A stretch of 64,000 bases of DNA from Diphasiastrum complanatum (lineage: Eukaryota > Streptophyta > Lycopodiopsida > Lycopodiales > Lycopodiaceae). Shown piece by piece: positions 34,608 to 45,865 of this stretch (position 1 is its first letter; the number at the start of each line of letters is the position of its first letter). Under the pieces are notes generated by a model. It did not search any database. It was not told the origin of the DNA and saw nothing but the letters and a program-made list of their open reading frames with translations. Position numbers and translations under genes: made by a program. The DNA is taken from NCBI GenBank assembly GCA_029204225.1, contig CM055107.1, positions 42,406,007 through 42,470,006 of the forward strand, read 5' to 3'.

Positions 34608-35420
34608 CTATGTACTAGGTAGCGGGCATGATCGTGCCTCGCTACCCGGCATAGTGGGTGGTCAATAAGCGGCTCGGTAGGTACTGACCACTACTTTTGC
34701 CAGTAGCGAGCCTGCTCGTGCCCACTTCCAGGTGTAATTTGTGCTACTGTTTGAATCGTCTCTTCTGAAAACAATGAGAAATGAAAGCCGGTGACCTGTT
34801 TTCAAAGAAAAATGACAGTCGGTGGCCTGTTTCTAGTTTCCTTGGAAGGAAAGGTCAACGTCGGAGTTAGAAAGTACCAAGTGATTTCCTGCTTGGTAGG
34901 TAATTAAATTTAAAATATCTTAGAAGGTACCAAAATACGGCTCAAGAACATGTGTGTTCGGAGCCTATGAAAATGTGACACCTGTCCGCTATTAGCCCAA
35001 ACGCTAATAACGGTTTTAAACCCGAATGTTAGCCAACTAGGTGATGCAACGTGTATATATCACTCCTCACAACTACTATTAAGTATTCTCACATGGTCAA
35101 TGCTAGTCTTTAGTCAAAATTTAGTTAAAGGACTTTTATTGGAATGTATTTGATGCCATGTGTCAAAAGCTCGTAATTGATGTTTGGGCTTGTAGCGGAT
35201 AGGTGTCCCATTTTGATAGGCTCTGAACATTTGCCATAGAGCTCTATTGAAGGGCCAGAAGGGCCAAAACTTCAATTACGGCCGGTAGCGGGCCGTGAGT
35301 AGGCCTGCTACACTCTGTAAAGGCAGCCTTCAACGCACCTCGCCGCAGAGCGGCTCGATGCGTGAAGGCTGCCTGCTACACACGGTAGCAGGCCTGCTCA
35401 AGCCGCTACCTAGTCCATAG
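34608..35420. mobile_element. Non-autonomous inverted-repeat element (foldback)
   Basis: The left end CTATGTACTAGGTAGCGGGC matches the minus strand of the right end, CTATGGACTAGGTAGCGGCT, with similarity for roughly 40 bp. The right 130 bp (35279-35408) itself folds: GGCAGCCTTCAACGCA pairs with TGCGTGAAGGCTGCC, flanked by AGTAGGCCTGCTAC and GTAGCAGGCCTGCT. The left end (34618-34740) has a similar nested hairpin. It encodes no protein. No target duplication is clear. It is GC-richer than its surroundings. Confidence 0.65.
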
Positions 35421-35738
35421 TGATCAAAGAGGGTGGTGGGAGAGATATGAAAATCAGAGATGACAGATATGATGGTGACCCCATGAGATAATCAGGCCAA
35501 CACATATTGAGACCTTCTTGGACCTACTCTGCATGCAATTTATTCTCAAGCCATGAGGTATGCAACAACTTTACATGATGAAGCTAATAAGCTTCATCCA
35601 TGAAACGTGAGCTATTGATCAATTAGCTAGAAAGGACTGCCATTCACCTAAATGGAAGATTTTTCTTGAAGATCATCTTATTTTTCTGCAAGCAGCTCAT
35701 TAGAATAATGGTGTCTTGCTTTGAACTGGAGGACTAAT

Positions 35739-37595
35739 TCATTGATCTGGACACCCATTAAGCTGATCATGAGGAAAATGCAAAGGGGTTGTGATGGATT
35801 GATCATGAGCAGAAGCATTGCTGAAAATCTGCTGCCATGCATCTTCAAAGGCTGTGATGATAAGATCTCGGTAGGAAGAAGAATTAAGACCAATGTAGCA
35901 TTCTAAGAGCTCATTCAGATGTGCTGGTTCTCGGATTCTCTTGCTGAGTATCATCTCCACCATGGAGGTTTGAAAATCTTGATATGGGTTGTATGAGCTC
36001 TTTATCACTGCAACTCCCTCCCTCACTTTCTTCTGATCCTTAGATGGTATGCTTTGCCATGGAGCTTTAGAGTAAGCCTTGATCCTGCACTGTTGTTGCA
36101 ATGCTGCTGCTGATCTAGCTGCTGCATGGTTTCTGATGGGCGATGGCGTTGCTGTGGCTTGCACTGATACTAGATCGTGAATTTCTCCATTGCCTGAATT
36201 GAATGCCTTACAAGGTTCAGGATCAATTGCTGTGTTGGGCTCGCGTGAAGGGTTTACCATCGAATTACTGAAACGTGTTTCAGATAAATCCATGTTGCAC
36301 TCCATTCTTTGAACAATTTTGGACGGGGGAGGCTTCATCCATCGCTTTGAAGATGACTCCAGATCGTTAGAATGCCGGCTGTAACCCTTCTTCAACAATG
36401 CAGGATCAGATTTGTAATTGATAAGCGGGACGAGCATCTTAGACGATTCAGACACGAACCTTTTCCTCTTTCTAACTATCCGTTGGCATGCAATTCCTTT
36501 TCTGTGGCCTTCACTAGGCAGCTTCGATGCAACCCGGAATGCAGGTTTGAAGCTAACCGATGCATTTTCTCCTGCAGTTGTCTCACACAACCGATTCGTC
36601 TCGCTAGCACGGTATATCGACAAATCTTTTTCACGGAAAGCACCCAGTTCTACCGCAGAAGGACTGTTTCGAAGAGTCAATGCAGCTTCTTCCTGAAATG
36701 ATCTCTGAACGAAGCTATGTTCGCTTGCGAAGGACGATAGTTGATCTCTATCTGAAGCGCAATGTTCTCCATCCAGGCTTGAGTCCACGGATGAGGTACT
36801 TAATCTGTAGCTACAGACACTAGAGCCTGATCTTCTCTCAGAACCAGCACTATCTATCCTGCGGAAGCATCCCACCTTGAGCTCCTTCGCCTTGGAAGTA
36901 TTGAGACTGTCATGCAGGAGCAGCGATGGCGAGTGAATTCTTTTGTAACCTTTCCTCTTTCGTAGCATAACTCTTTTGCTGACAATCTTGTTCTTGACGC
37001 TGCCTAAAACATTCCAGGCATTTACTTTCTCCGATGCATCTATTTTTATATCCAGACTTTGCATTGCAGCCGACATTTGCTCAAAACCGTCTGAAGAACC
37101 GCCCATTTGAGGTTTGATGTGCGTGTCGCAACCGAAAGACAAGCGTTTTCGGGCTTTGACATCACCACTATTCTTAGATCTGTCGGAGCCTCTTCTGGCA
37201 TGCAATATATGGTCTATCGGCGTTCCGGAGTCGCCATTGTTTTCTGAAGTTAACACTCCATCTTCGGAGACTAATTCTGCTGCATCTTCTAGCATGGAAG
37301 CACTGCTTAGATGGCTTTGCTTACTCATGCTAGTTGTAGACAAGCTCCGGCATGCATGAAGCTTTTTACAGTTTGCGGGAGGGCTGCAACTAACTCTGGA
37401 CTTCTGTGCTGGCAAGGGATTTCTGACATTCTTTGACATACTATCAAACGCCTGACAGCCGAAGATCATTCTTCCAGTAGCCAGCTTACCGTGATCATGT
37501 TCGTGCTTCTGTTGAACGTCGATGCTCGCCTCCTTCGAACTTGAGAACGAAAACAGTGGCATGATTTGAGGTAATTTGAAACGAGATTTTCCCAT
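35739..37595 (-). CDS. OFP: OVATE family protein (transcriptional repressor)
   Basis: Single-exon, 618-residue protein. OVATE family proteins are plant nuclear regulators, generally repressors that bind TALE homeodomain proteins and affect organ shape and cell-wall development. The C-terminal OVATE domain (about residues 530-590) is clear: YNPYQDFQTSMVEMILSKRI, then LNELLECYIGLNSSSYRDLI and ITAFEDAW. I chose the ATG at 37595 because MGKSRFKLPQIMPLFSFSSS is a typical OFP N-terminus. The open frame runs 51 codons further upstream, but from a non-ATG codon. The middle (residues 40-520) is Ser-rich, basic and poorly conserved. It is longer than most angiosperm members. The uninterrupted frame and lack of repeat copies mark it as the only clear host gene here. 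A CT-rich leader (GAGAGAGAGAGG on minus) precedes the start. Confidence 0.9.
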   Translation of the reverse strand: MGKSRFKLPQIMPLFSFSSSKEASIDVQQKHEHDHGKLATGRMIFGCQAFDSMSKNVRNPLPAQKSRVSCSPPANCKKLHACRSLSTTSMSKQSHLSSASMLEDAAELVSEDGVLTSENNGDSGTPIDHILHARRGSDRSKNSGDVKARKRLSFGCDTHIKPQMGGSSDGFEQMSAAMQSLDIKIDASEKVNAWNVLGSVKNKIVSKRVMLRKRKGYKRIHSPSLLLHDSLNTSKAKELKVGCFRRIDSAGSERRSGSSVCSYRLSTSSVDSSLDGEHCASDRDQLSSFASEHSFVQRSFQEEAALTLRNSPSAVELGAFREKDLSIYRASETNRLCETTAGENASVSFKPAFRVASKLPSEGHRKGIACQRIVRKRKRFVSESSKMLVPLINYKSDPALLKKGYSRHSNDLESSSKRWMKPPPSKIVQRMECNMDLSETRFSNSMVNPSREPNTAIDPEPCKAFNSGNGEIHDLVSVQATATPSPIRNHAAARSAAALQQQCRIKAYSKAPWQSIPSKDQKKVREGVAVIKSSYNPYQDFQTSMVEMILSKRIREPAHLNELLECYIGLNSSSYRDLIITAFEDAWQQIFSNASAHDQSITTPLHFPHDQLNGCPDQ

Positions 37596-40497
37596 CCTCT
37601 CTCTCTCTCGCTCTGCTAAATTGACGATAATAGAATATCCTAAATATTCTCTACTCTTTGCACGGGTGGTTGAATACGGCGCCACGATATCAAACGCTTG
37701 CAGCTTTGCAAATCGTGGAATCTGCCTCACAAATTCTCTCTTAGACAATGATGGTAGCTCTATTGTCGATCATAAGCAACCGCATTCAGAGTCCAGACAA
37801 CCCAATTCGACGAAGTCTTGATGCTCTAACACAACGAATCTTCTGGAACCGGCATCAAATAATCCTCTCATAATTTTGTGTTGGCTTGTTTCCATCTCTC
37901 CAAGAAGATATTTACTAAACTCACACTGAAAAAGTGCCATTCTTCGTGCTTCGCGCTTTCAGTGTATTGGTTTTTGAACAATTTTTTTCTAATTACTCGA
38001 TTTACCCATCGCTAAACTCCAAAACACAAATTTACAGATAAAACCTGGTCTTCTATAGTATAATATCACTATCAACAAGCAACGGCCATCTCTGTGAAGG
38101 CGCTGCTTTCGATCCGAGGCCATGTGGTTGAAATGCAACGACTCTTGAATCTACAAAATTCACGGTCTGATTTCTAAAGTACGTTCTGCGGCATCATGAT
38201 CATCCCAACACAAATTCCTCAAACATATCCTGCCACATGCACCGTTCATCTTCGGACTCATGAATATGTTAAATAGTGTGATGCTCCAGCCTCCTCCTGC
38301 ACCTGCAGCTGGCAAGAAATTATGCTCAGAGCCATAGCATGCGCACTGGCGCTGCTGTCAATTTCACCAACACAAGGATATTGTACCGGCACAGCGAAAA
38401 GCGATTCACACTGCACAGTGCAGCCTAGCACAGGTAGAGACTAGAGACTAGATCACAACAAATCGTAGTATATACATATTGACAATTATAGGTAGAGTGT
38501 GCAGAAAACGAACATTCAAGTGTGCATGTACCGATCGATCCAGGTACTGTTGCAGCTTCTCGGGGTGTGTGTGGAGATGGGCAGTCTACAGTATAGGCAT
38601 AGGCAGTAGCAAGACTACGAAAAGGCAAACAAACCCGAAAACCCAAAGAAAAAGCAGCGATCAGCGAGCGAGATAGAGATGACTGAGAGTGTGCTGCAGT
38701 GCCATATCCCAAGGCTTTGTTAAGCTCAAGGAAGTGACTTGTCTGCCATGCTTACGATCCATCAACCAAAACAATGATCTCTTTTCCCAACTACATGCAC
38801 TTATTTTAAACTACAACTATAGCTAGGATTGGAGGAAATTCTTTTGACTATTAGAGCTCATTCCCAAAGAATCTACACTCGTAAATTGTAATCCAAGAGA
38901 AAACTCAATTATGGGGATCACTCAACTCAACTGAGTCCTCTTGTTAACAAACTAGATTGGAATAATATCCTAGATTCATGTAGTGGCTTCATACCCATGT
39001 ATGTGGTTGCAATTTTAGTTTTTTGACTGGGACTATGCATAAGGGTGAGTGGACTATGGGGCATCTCTCATGTTTTGCAGGTGGTCAAAATGCGGTTGTA
39101 CATTTGATTCATGTTGAATGAGGCGGCCAAAATGTGTTCTCCTAGGTCCTTGTTTGAGGTCCTTCTCCTCCATGAGATCAGAGTCAAGGTTCCTTATCTG
39201 CATTCGTCAATGATAGTTGGCAAATTGCAAACCATTTGCATTGAAGGTTGTATAAATTCCATAGCCTTCCAAGCATACCATTGAGTAAAACAATTTGTCA
39301 TGTTTGAAGCTAAATTATGTTACATATTGTTACAGTAGTAAAGTTTTTTAAAAAACTGCACCACTGATTTTACATAAGATGCAAGGGAGGTGATGAATTT
39401 GTATCCAACTCATCAAGAATCCTAGACTTCACCACTCCCCTCAACTGCCATATAATAACAACCAATGAGATTGTTGAAGTTGGACAAGACTTGTCAAGGA
39501 CAATGGGTTTAAAGTTGGTTAAGAGGAAAATGCATCTACATGCTATTGCGTGCTTGAACTCCCTGAAGCATCAGAATCATCAGCCAACACAAATACTCAT
39601 GGGCTCCATGTTGGAAAATTTATCAAGAAGTTTAGGCATTTGAGATAGTCATATCAAAAGTTAACAATTATGGTAGTTAAAAATCTGAATAATAGATTTA
39701 TATTTATGTGCAAGACAATTCAGTCCAACTTGAATCTAAATTGGTTCTAAACAAACAATAATAGATTGATCATTTAAGATGATGTAAATCTGTGATAAAT
39801 AGAAAACAAATAAACAGTGCAAGCATACAATATGGTTGAGAAAATTAATCATAAAATAGGTAGATGGAATTAAATTAATCTATAAGAAAAATTGGAACAT
39901 AAGAATGTGCAAAAAAATTATCTACAAAGATTGACTTCAATGAAATTTGATAAATTTGAAAAATACAATCTACTTGCTCATTTATTGACGTGTGTTGGTA
40001 CTAGTTATATACATAGTGTATTGATCTTAATTATTGTAATGAGATGTGTTAATAATGCAATATGGTGATCCAAGAAAATGACATAAACACCATTTCTTTT
40101 TTAATTTAGATTTTACTGAAAATTGCCAATATTTAAAATGCTCAACAAAAATAGGCTTGTTTTAAATAGAAATCTTATTCTATTAAGATTTATGACAATG
40201 TTGGAGTAAAACAGAATGTACTAAAATTTTGTGTATATACTAAAATTCAAATAAACAAAAAAATTTTGCAAACTAAAACTATTTTCAAATTAAAATTATG
40301 AGAATAATAAAATATCCTATTTTTATTTTTCAATAGATGTTAATGTTTTTTGACATTTATTTTTTTAAATTTAATTTTTTGCTACAAAGTTTAAATATGA
40401 GTTTTGGTGATATAAAAAATTCATTTTACTCCTAAAGATTAAATACTAAAAAATGGAAAACCAAGTTGACTTTGGATTCTAAGCCTCAAAAGGTAGA
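37596..40497. other. OFP upstream region and AT-rich intergenic DNA
   Basis: 37596-38720 should contain the OVATE gene leader and promoter. I see no TATA box I would defend. 38800-40490 becomes very AT-rich with no recognisable gene. Short frames have no domain support. Confidence 0.35.
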
Positions 40498-41374
40498 TCA
40501 TCTTTTTTGTTGCGCATTTTCCTCCGTAGCCATTTTCAAGCAATCTTTCCCTGAATAAAACTTATCATTATGTACATCGTCAACACTAGGGAGAAGACCA
40601 TCAACATCAAAATCATCAAGAATATCCAAAAATTCATCAAGCTCTTTGCTCAAAATGCAAAGAGTCTCAGCTTCAGTGAAGTAAAAAATATCCGATATAT
40701 CCGATATTGTTAAAAAGGAATTATTATCTATATTAGAAGTAGGCAAGTGATCAAAGATTTATCAGAAGGAGAAAGGTAGTGGGTGTTCTAGGGCCTATAA
40801 AAGTAGCCCTATTTCGGGTAGGATCAAAATCAGAACAATCATCTAAATTAACACTTGTATAAATAAAACTTGAAAATATCTATATCTACAATCTTTGACT
40901 TTTTAGACTTTGTACCACTAGAAGAAGCTGCTTCAGAAGTGGAGGGCATAGCCTCCGAATCGTCAAAAATATTCAACAAAAGGAAAAAAAACAAAAGCAG
41001 ATTGAAAATCAACGAATCTACATATTTTTATTATGAATTGGGCACTCATCTACAGACTTGAAATCATTATGTAACTTGGTAAACATTTTGTCAAGCTTAG
41101 CTTTATAGATATGCTTGACGAGTGCCACCAGGTCCTGATAATGAATCATGTCCTTATTCTAAGATCTGAATAGCTAAGTACTGAGCATGGACTTAAATCT
41201 GAGATATATCTCAGAAAATGCCTCCACACCGCCCTCAGTTATAAAAGGTGGAATAAAAAGAAAATGAGAAAAAAGAGATTTGAAATAGTCCAACCTATTA
41301 GTAATACCAAATTCATTAAAAAAAGAAATCAAAATTAGATATTTTAAACAAAAATAATAGAACTTTAGTTCCAA
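40498..41374 (-). pseudogene. Gene A of element 2, N-terminal remnant
   Basis: Minus strand. SFFNEFGITNRLDYFKSLFS near 41290-41340 aligns with SFFTKFGITKNLDYFHSLFM of element 1. After stops, 40498-40746 holds FLTISDISDIFYFTEAETLC, equivalent to VYFTTADLCKFFDYREDEVL. The conserved start (MASSS...) is lost and the motif array begins immediately upstream, at 41375. The last exon is missing. Confidence 0.6.
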
Positions 41375-42146
41375 ATATCGCTCTCAAGCGCAAACCGCAA
41401 GTCAGACAAGCACGTCAAGGCAACGTGCGCTCGAGAGAGATATTTGAAGTTGGAGTATCGAATCCGAGCACGCAAACACCGAGCAGACAAGAAAAGGGAT
41501 GCGAAGCGCGCTTGAATGCAATACCGGACGATGCAGTATCGGATCCAGACACATAATAGTCAACAAAAGGTAATGAGAGCAAGCGACGCGCTTGAAATCG
41601 ATATCCGGCAAAGCAATCATAAATTTGCGTGAAAATCCGAGCCGAAAAAGACCTATTTATAAAAAAAAAATTGCATGTGTGGAGGAGTGGAGAAGGAACA
41701 CATGTCGACATGTGATTGGTCAAAATAAATGTGCCATACCTAGAATGATTGATCTGACATCTGTCACGTGTGAGAATGACACGAGTCGATACCGGATTCG
41801 CGCACGTGGCCTCATAATTGGGTCATCATTGTCAGTACGGACATTCCATGTGGCCTAATAATCTAATGACATGTCTTCGTCATATTTTCACACGTACAAA
41901 AATTTCGTATATATAAGTCCTCGGAATTGTCATTTTTTTTTGCAAAATTTTCGCTTTTAGCTCCCGATATCGCTCTCAAGCGCACTCTTTCACCGTTCAA
42001 GCTTTCGCCCTCTCACAGTGCGCTCGAGTCCCATACCGCTGGTAGTGCAATATCGCTTTCAAGCGTGCATCTCTTTTCTTCAAATAATCTGTGTAGATCT
42101 TGCGTTTGAAACTGATATTCAGTTTTGGTATCGATCTCAAGCGCCC
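41375..42146. repeat. ATATCGCTCTCAAGCGC motif array, element 2
   Basis: Copies: ATATCGCTCTCAAGCGCA (41375-41392), minus-oriented GTGCGCTCGAGAGAGATAT (41425-41443), GTATCGAATCCGAGCACGC (41455-41473), GCGCGCTTGAATGCAATACC (41506-41525), CGCGCTTGAAATCGATATC (41587-41605), CGATACCGGATTCGCGCACG (41787-41806), GATATCGCTCTCAAGCGCAC (41966-41985), a weak copy at about 42018, ATATCGCTTTCAAGCGTGC (42050-42068) and GGTATCGATCTCAAGCGCCC (42127-42146). The shared frame is ATATCG...GCGC. The middle CTCTCAA differs from that of element 1. Confidence 0.85.
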
Positions 42147-42227
42147 TTTCATCGAAAAATTTTTTTGTTTTCATCCACTTTTGTTTTGTTCAAACTTCTT
42201 TTTGTTAATTTTCTTTTTCTAAGAATG
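41375..42227. promoter_or_regulatory. Bidirectional control region, element 2
   Basis: A TATATATAAG at 41908-41917 faces H3-Ulp1, about 310 bp from its ATG, the same distance as in element 1. TTTATA at 41656-41661 (TATAAA on minus) faces gene A. Between them are CACGTG-like words (TCACGTGTGA near 41765, GCACGTGG near 41802, TCACACGTAC near 41890). The core is therefore arranged as in element 1, with fewer perfect palindromes. Confidence 0.65.
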
Positions 42228-44145
42228 ATGGCCAGGACCAATTCACCTCCCGTGCCATCACCACTGTATAACCATCCCAATCCCGTATTTCCCCTGGTAT
42301 TGACCGTAGGCATGGCAGGAAGCAGGTCTGGCTGAGGGAGATCAGGAAACTCCAGAGATTAATTGAATTGTTGATCCCTAGAGCTCCTTTCAGCCGATCT
42401 GTTCGGAATGTCACTCTGTCACTTGGGCTGAATGTTTGTTTTGCCGTGACAGCCATGCAGGCCTTACAGGGTGCTGTAGAAGATTTTCTGTCCCAATTCT
42501 TTGAGGATACTTGTCTTTTGGCAGTGCATGGTAAGCGTGTCACCATCATGCTAAAGGATTTCGTCATTCTCAAAAGGCTTTGGGACAAATATTCTGGTCT
42601 GCATGTTGATAATGCCAGCACCTCCAGAGACCTGCCTCTGGATAGAACCGACGTGCCTACTACCTCTAGGAGGAAGAGAAAGCAGCTTGTCCCCAAGAAG
42701 GCTAGATCTCGAAGGCCAGCTGCTTCCCTTCCTCCTAGACGTACCCGGCTAAGAGACCCCGTGTCTTTCTGAGCTCTGAGTCAGATGCTGAAAAATCTGA
42801 CTCAAATCGAGATTCTTCACCCCTTCCTCCTCATGTTAATCGTCCAGCTCCTCAGTAGATTTCATCACCAAAAGTGTTGATTACCCAAGAGGAGCTAGAC
42901 AAATTAACAGAGAAATCTGTAAATATTATTTCCACTTCTATTTCTGTTCCTGTACATAATCTTTTTGTGAGAATTCCATACGATCCAGCCTAGGTTTTTT
43001 TTTATTCTAACCATTATAATCAATACGAGGCCTACCTAGCTAACAAAATTGACCTTCTCGACAACTTTTTTGATTTTTTTTTTTTCAGATACATGTAGAA
43101 ACTTTAAATTAGGTCCCAAATTTTGTGCCGAGCTAAAAGATAAGACCTCAGAAATTTCAGATGCAATAGTAGAGGCCGGAGTTTCTTTTTTGCAGAATAG
43201 TATTAGTTTCGATTCCCATGATACAATTTTTGTAGTTAGTCCATTTTTCATGGGAGCGGTAAAGGCGAAAGAAGCCAATTTTGAGAAGGCTGTCTATTTT
43301 ATTGAGTGCAGTCCTATGGTAAAATTCATATTGATTCTATATGAAAATAAGTAAGGATTGCTCTTTTGTTTTTGTTGCTTTTCATTGTTTTAATAAGAAC
43401 GGAATTTTTTCATAAATATGAATTTATCGATATTTGTGTTTCGATTATTGCAGTCGGCATTGGAGCCTGAACATTCTTTGTGTAAAGATAAATAAGGAGG
43501 GAGTATCAAATTTTCTACGTGTAAAATTAAACTTAGCTTTAAATACGCATAGAGAATTTGATTCTCTACTTCATGATGACGTTCAAAAAATACCGACAAT
43601 GACAACTTCAATTGGAGAGATAACCTTTGAATCTCTCAAGGTATATTCAATTTATCTCTGATATGCATGTATTCTTTTTTTAATTCAAATGTATCGTCAT
43701 AGCATAAATAAAATTTCTATCATAATATTACTAATTTTTGTTTTATATATGCAGTGTGTACAACAAAAAGACGCTTTTAGTTGTGCATGGTTTGTCCTAT
43801 ACAATATGAAGCTATTTTTTGAATGGTATAATTTACAAACGTATGTAGATATTGAAAAGATAATATTCTATTCATTTGTAGTTCATTTCATTCTGATTCA
43901 TATTTTATTACTATCATTGTTTGTAATTTACTGATTCTCATGTTTTGTGATGACAGTTCACTCTTGAGTCGTATACTCTTGATGATGTATATAGATTTCA
44001 GCAAGAGTTGATCAGAACCTATGTCCAGTATGGTGTAAGCATTGCATCTGCAATCAAGGGCCCTCAAAAGGAAGCTGCTCTTGCCTTAGCAGTCTTTCAG
44101 ATTGTTCATGATGCAGATCTTATTTTATATGATAAAAAGGAATAA
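42228..44145 (+). pseudogene. H3-Ulp1 fusion gene of element 2
   Basis: Starts MARTNSPPVPSP (H3-like MART), with a one-base shift near 42330. The H3 fold follows: WLREIRKLQRLIELLIPRAP, TAMQALQGAVEDFLSQFFED and LLAVHGKRVTIMLKDFVILK. The spacing between the alpha-N segment and LQGA equals that of canonical H3. A basic linker (RRKRKQLVPKKARSRR) and acidic segment lead, with a TAG near 42856, to the peptidase. Exons are separated by introns at about 43350-43453, 43640-43754 and 43870-43957. Motifs: SRHWSLNILCV (His 43458-43460), NTHREFDSLL (Asp) and CVQQKDAFSCAWFVLYNMKL (Gln, Cys at 43782-43784; Gly of CGW replaced by Ala). The end is FTLESYTLDDVYRFQQELI...; a frameshift allows reading to about 44275. 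Ulp1-type enzymes cleave SUMO or ubiquitin-like conjugates. Confidence 0.85.
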
Positions 44146-44500
44146 AAGTTCTTCCTAATACAAAGAAAGACAATTTTGTAGCAAATATTCATCTTGCCTT
44201 AAAAGGCATTGAGGCCCTTCCCGAAACAGAGGAGGGCGAGTTGTTGCCTTATCAGTTCCTAATACTGATATAGAAAATATAAAAAAATTGATTGAATAGA
44301 GACCTCTTTGTAAATAGAGAGACATAAAAAAAAAGATACAATCATTTTACTTGTAAACAACTTGTTTATGGGTTTTTTTTTTATTGATATCACAATAGAT
44401 TCTTACAATCAGCTTGTGTCCATAGTCTAATACTGGAATGCAATTTTTCTATAATGATAAAAAGACATGATGATTGGCATGTATTTGCTGATAGTGAATC

Positions 44501-45865
44501 TCAATGTTCTTCCATAAGTTGGATTATTTCGCCAATATCTCTGCATTTAATCTCGAGCTCATGTTTTTTACGTACCTGCATAAAACTAATACAAAGTTAG
44601 TTAGAATTGGTACAGAGTTTGTATTAGAAATTTTTGATTGAAACTATTCATAAAAGATCGAGTGTTTACAATTACTTACAAGTTTACCATTGAAAATGAA
44701 TCTGAAGTCTGAAAGTACATCATCTTGTAGGAGCAATAGTTCTCGCCGGATGTAGTTTAGACTCCAATCTTCTTCCACCTCAACACACGTTAAAACAACA
44801 TCATTGTATATAATTTCAATATTTTTCGTTTTGAATGTCCACTGGCTTCCAAGTCTTGATCGAGTGGCACCCATCTACCTTTATTTTTTTTTCATCTTTG
44901 ATAATGGAAGCATAAGCTCAACATTTGTTTTTCAATTTGATAATGGAAGCACATGGAGGACATTTTAATTCTGTATTCTTTTTCTCCATCTGATCTTTTG
45001 TCCCAGCCTTCATCCGTAAGTTCAGATAATAAACTATCTGATAAATTTTTGCATACAAACATCGTTGGAGTTTTGTGTACATTGACACTTGAAAAGAAAT
45101 CCACAAATATATTCAAGGAAATAAACCAACTCAATCTGACTGTTTTTGATCCCGTGCTCATTTTTAATGAATTTTTTACATCATTATATATCTTACAAGA
45201 AAATGATTTTGAAACTGTAGCATCTGGTGCAATCCATTCATCACTTTCAAAACTAAGTAATGGAATTGGTACTATTTGTCCAAAAAAAAAAATTGTATAA
45301 GGAATGTACATTGATTCATAAAAAAAGATCCCACTATTAGCTAGAACTTTTGCAGTTCTACCTCGATATTGCAGCTGTCCAATATCAGTGTGAATAATAT
45401 CTAACACACTTGCTAAAGATTCACTCGGCTCCCATTCATTTATGTTGGATGGATATAAATCTACAAGAGAAAAATGATCAGATTGGCAAGTTTACTATTA
45501 GATATTTATGAATGACAAAGATTAAAGTATCAAAAATATCAATACTCACAGTTGCTTTTTTTGTGATCTTGACGGTTGAATCCTTGCACATTTATCTCTG
45601 AATGCATATATACATGTTGGACTAGAATTTCAGAAATAGATTTTCCTCTTGATGATGTTCTAAAATCCAAAATTCTGGCCTTCCAATAAGATCGAAATGA
45701 TAGTTTTGACCTTTTCTTTTTTCGAAATGCTCCTCTTGATGATGGATGCATCAAAACCCAAGAATTTTTTGAATATTTTCTTGGCACCCATAATCCATTA
45801 TCATCTGTCTCGTTGAATAGAAGCACAGAGTCGATTGAGGAGCACGGCTTCCTTGATGGTTCCAT
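44501..45865 (-). pseudogene. Gene C of element 2 (unknown + possible Ubl end)
   Basis: ATG at 45865: MEPSRKPCSSIDSVLLFNET, then SWVLMHPSSRGAFRKKKRSK, YWKARILDFRTSSRG and HVYMHSEINVQGF. After an intron (about 45545-45461) come EWEPSESLASVLDIIHTDIG, LQYRGRTAKVLANSGIFFYE, RLSWFISLNIFVDFFSS and PTMFVCKNLSD (44892-45407). Then VEVEEDWSLNYIRRELLLLQ and DDVLSDFRFIFNGKL, a GTAAGT donor at about 44680, and a last exon VRKKHELEIKCRDIGEIIQL ending at 44501. The final 80 residues have the length and FRFI.NGKLV pattern of a ubiquitin-like beta-grasp. Given the Ulp1 partner in the same element this is suggestive, not shown. Best preserved gene C, though with a frame change near 44890. Confidence 0.7.

Noticed and set aside
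34608-35420. CACTA transposon
   Set aside because: The right end reads CACTATGG on minus, but the left end does not begin CACTA and no 3 bp duplication is seen.
35739-37748. OVATE gene starting at 37748
   Set aside because: The upstream end of the frame begins with TTG, not ATG. MGKSRFKLPQ at 37595 is the family-like start.
42228-42600. Ordinary host histone H3 gene
   Set aside because: It is strongly diverged, is fused to a peptidase, has introns and lies in the same place in three transposon copies.
42205-42696. 163-codon open frame on minus opposite the element 2 histone
   Set aside because: It is antisense to the H3 fold, has no recognisable domain and is not conserved in element 1. 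I treat it as a shadow.
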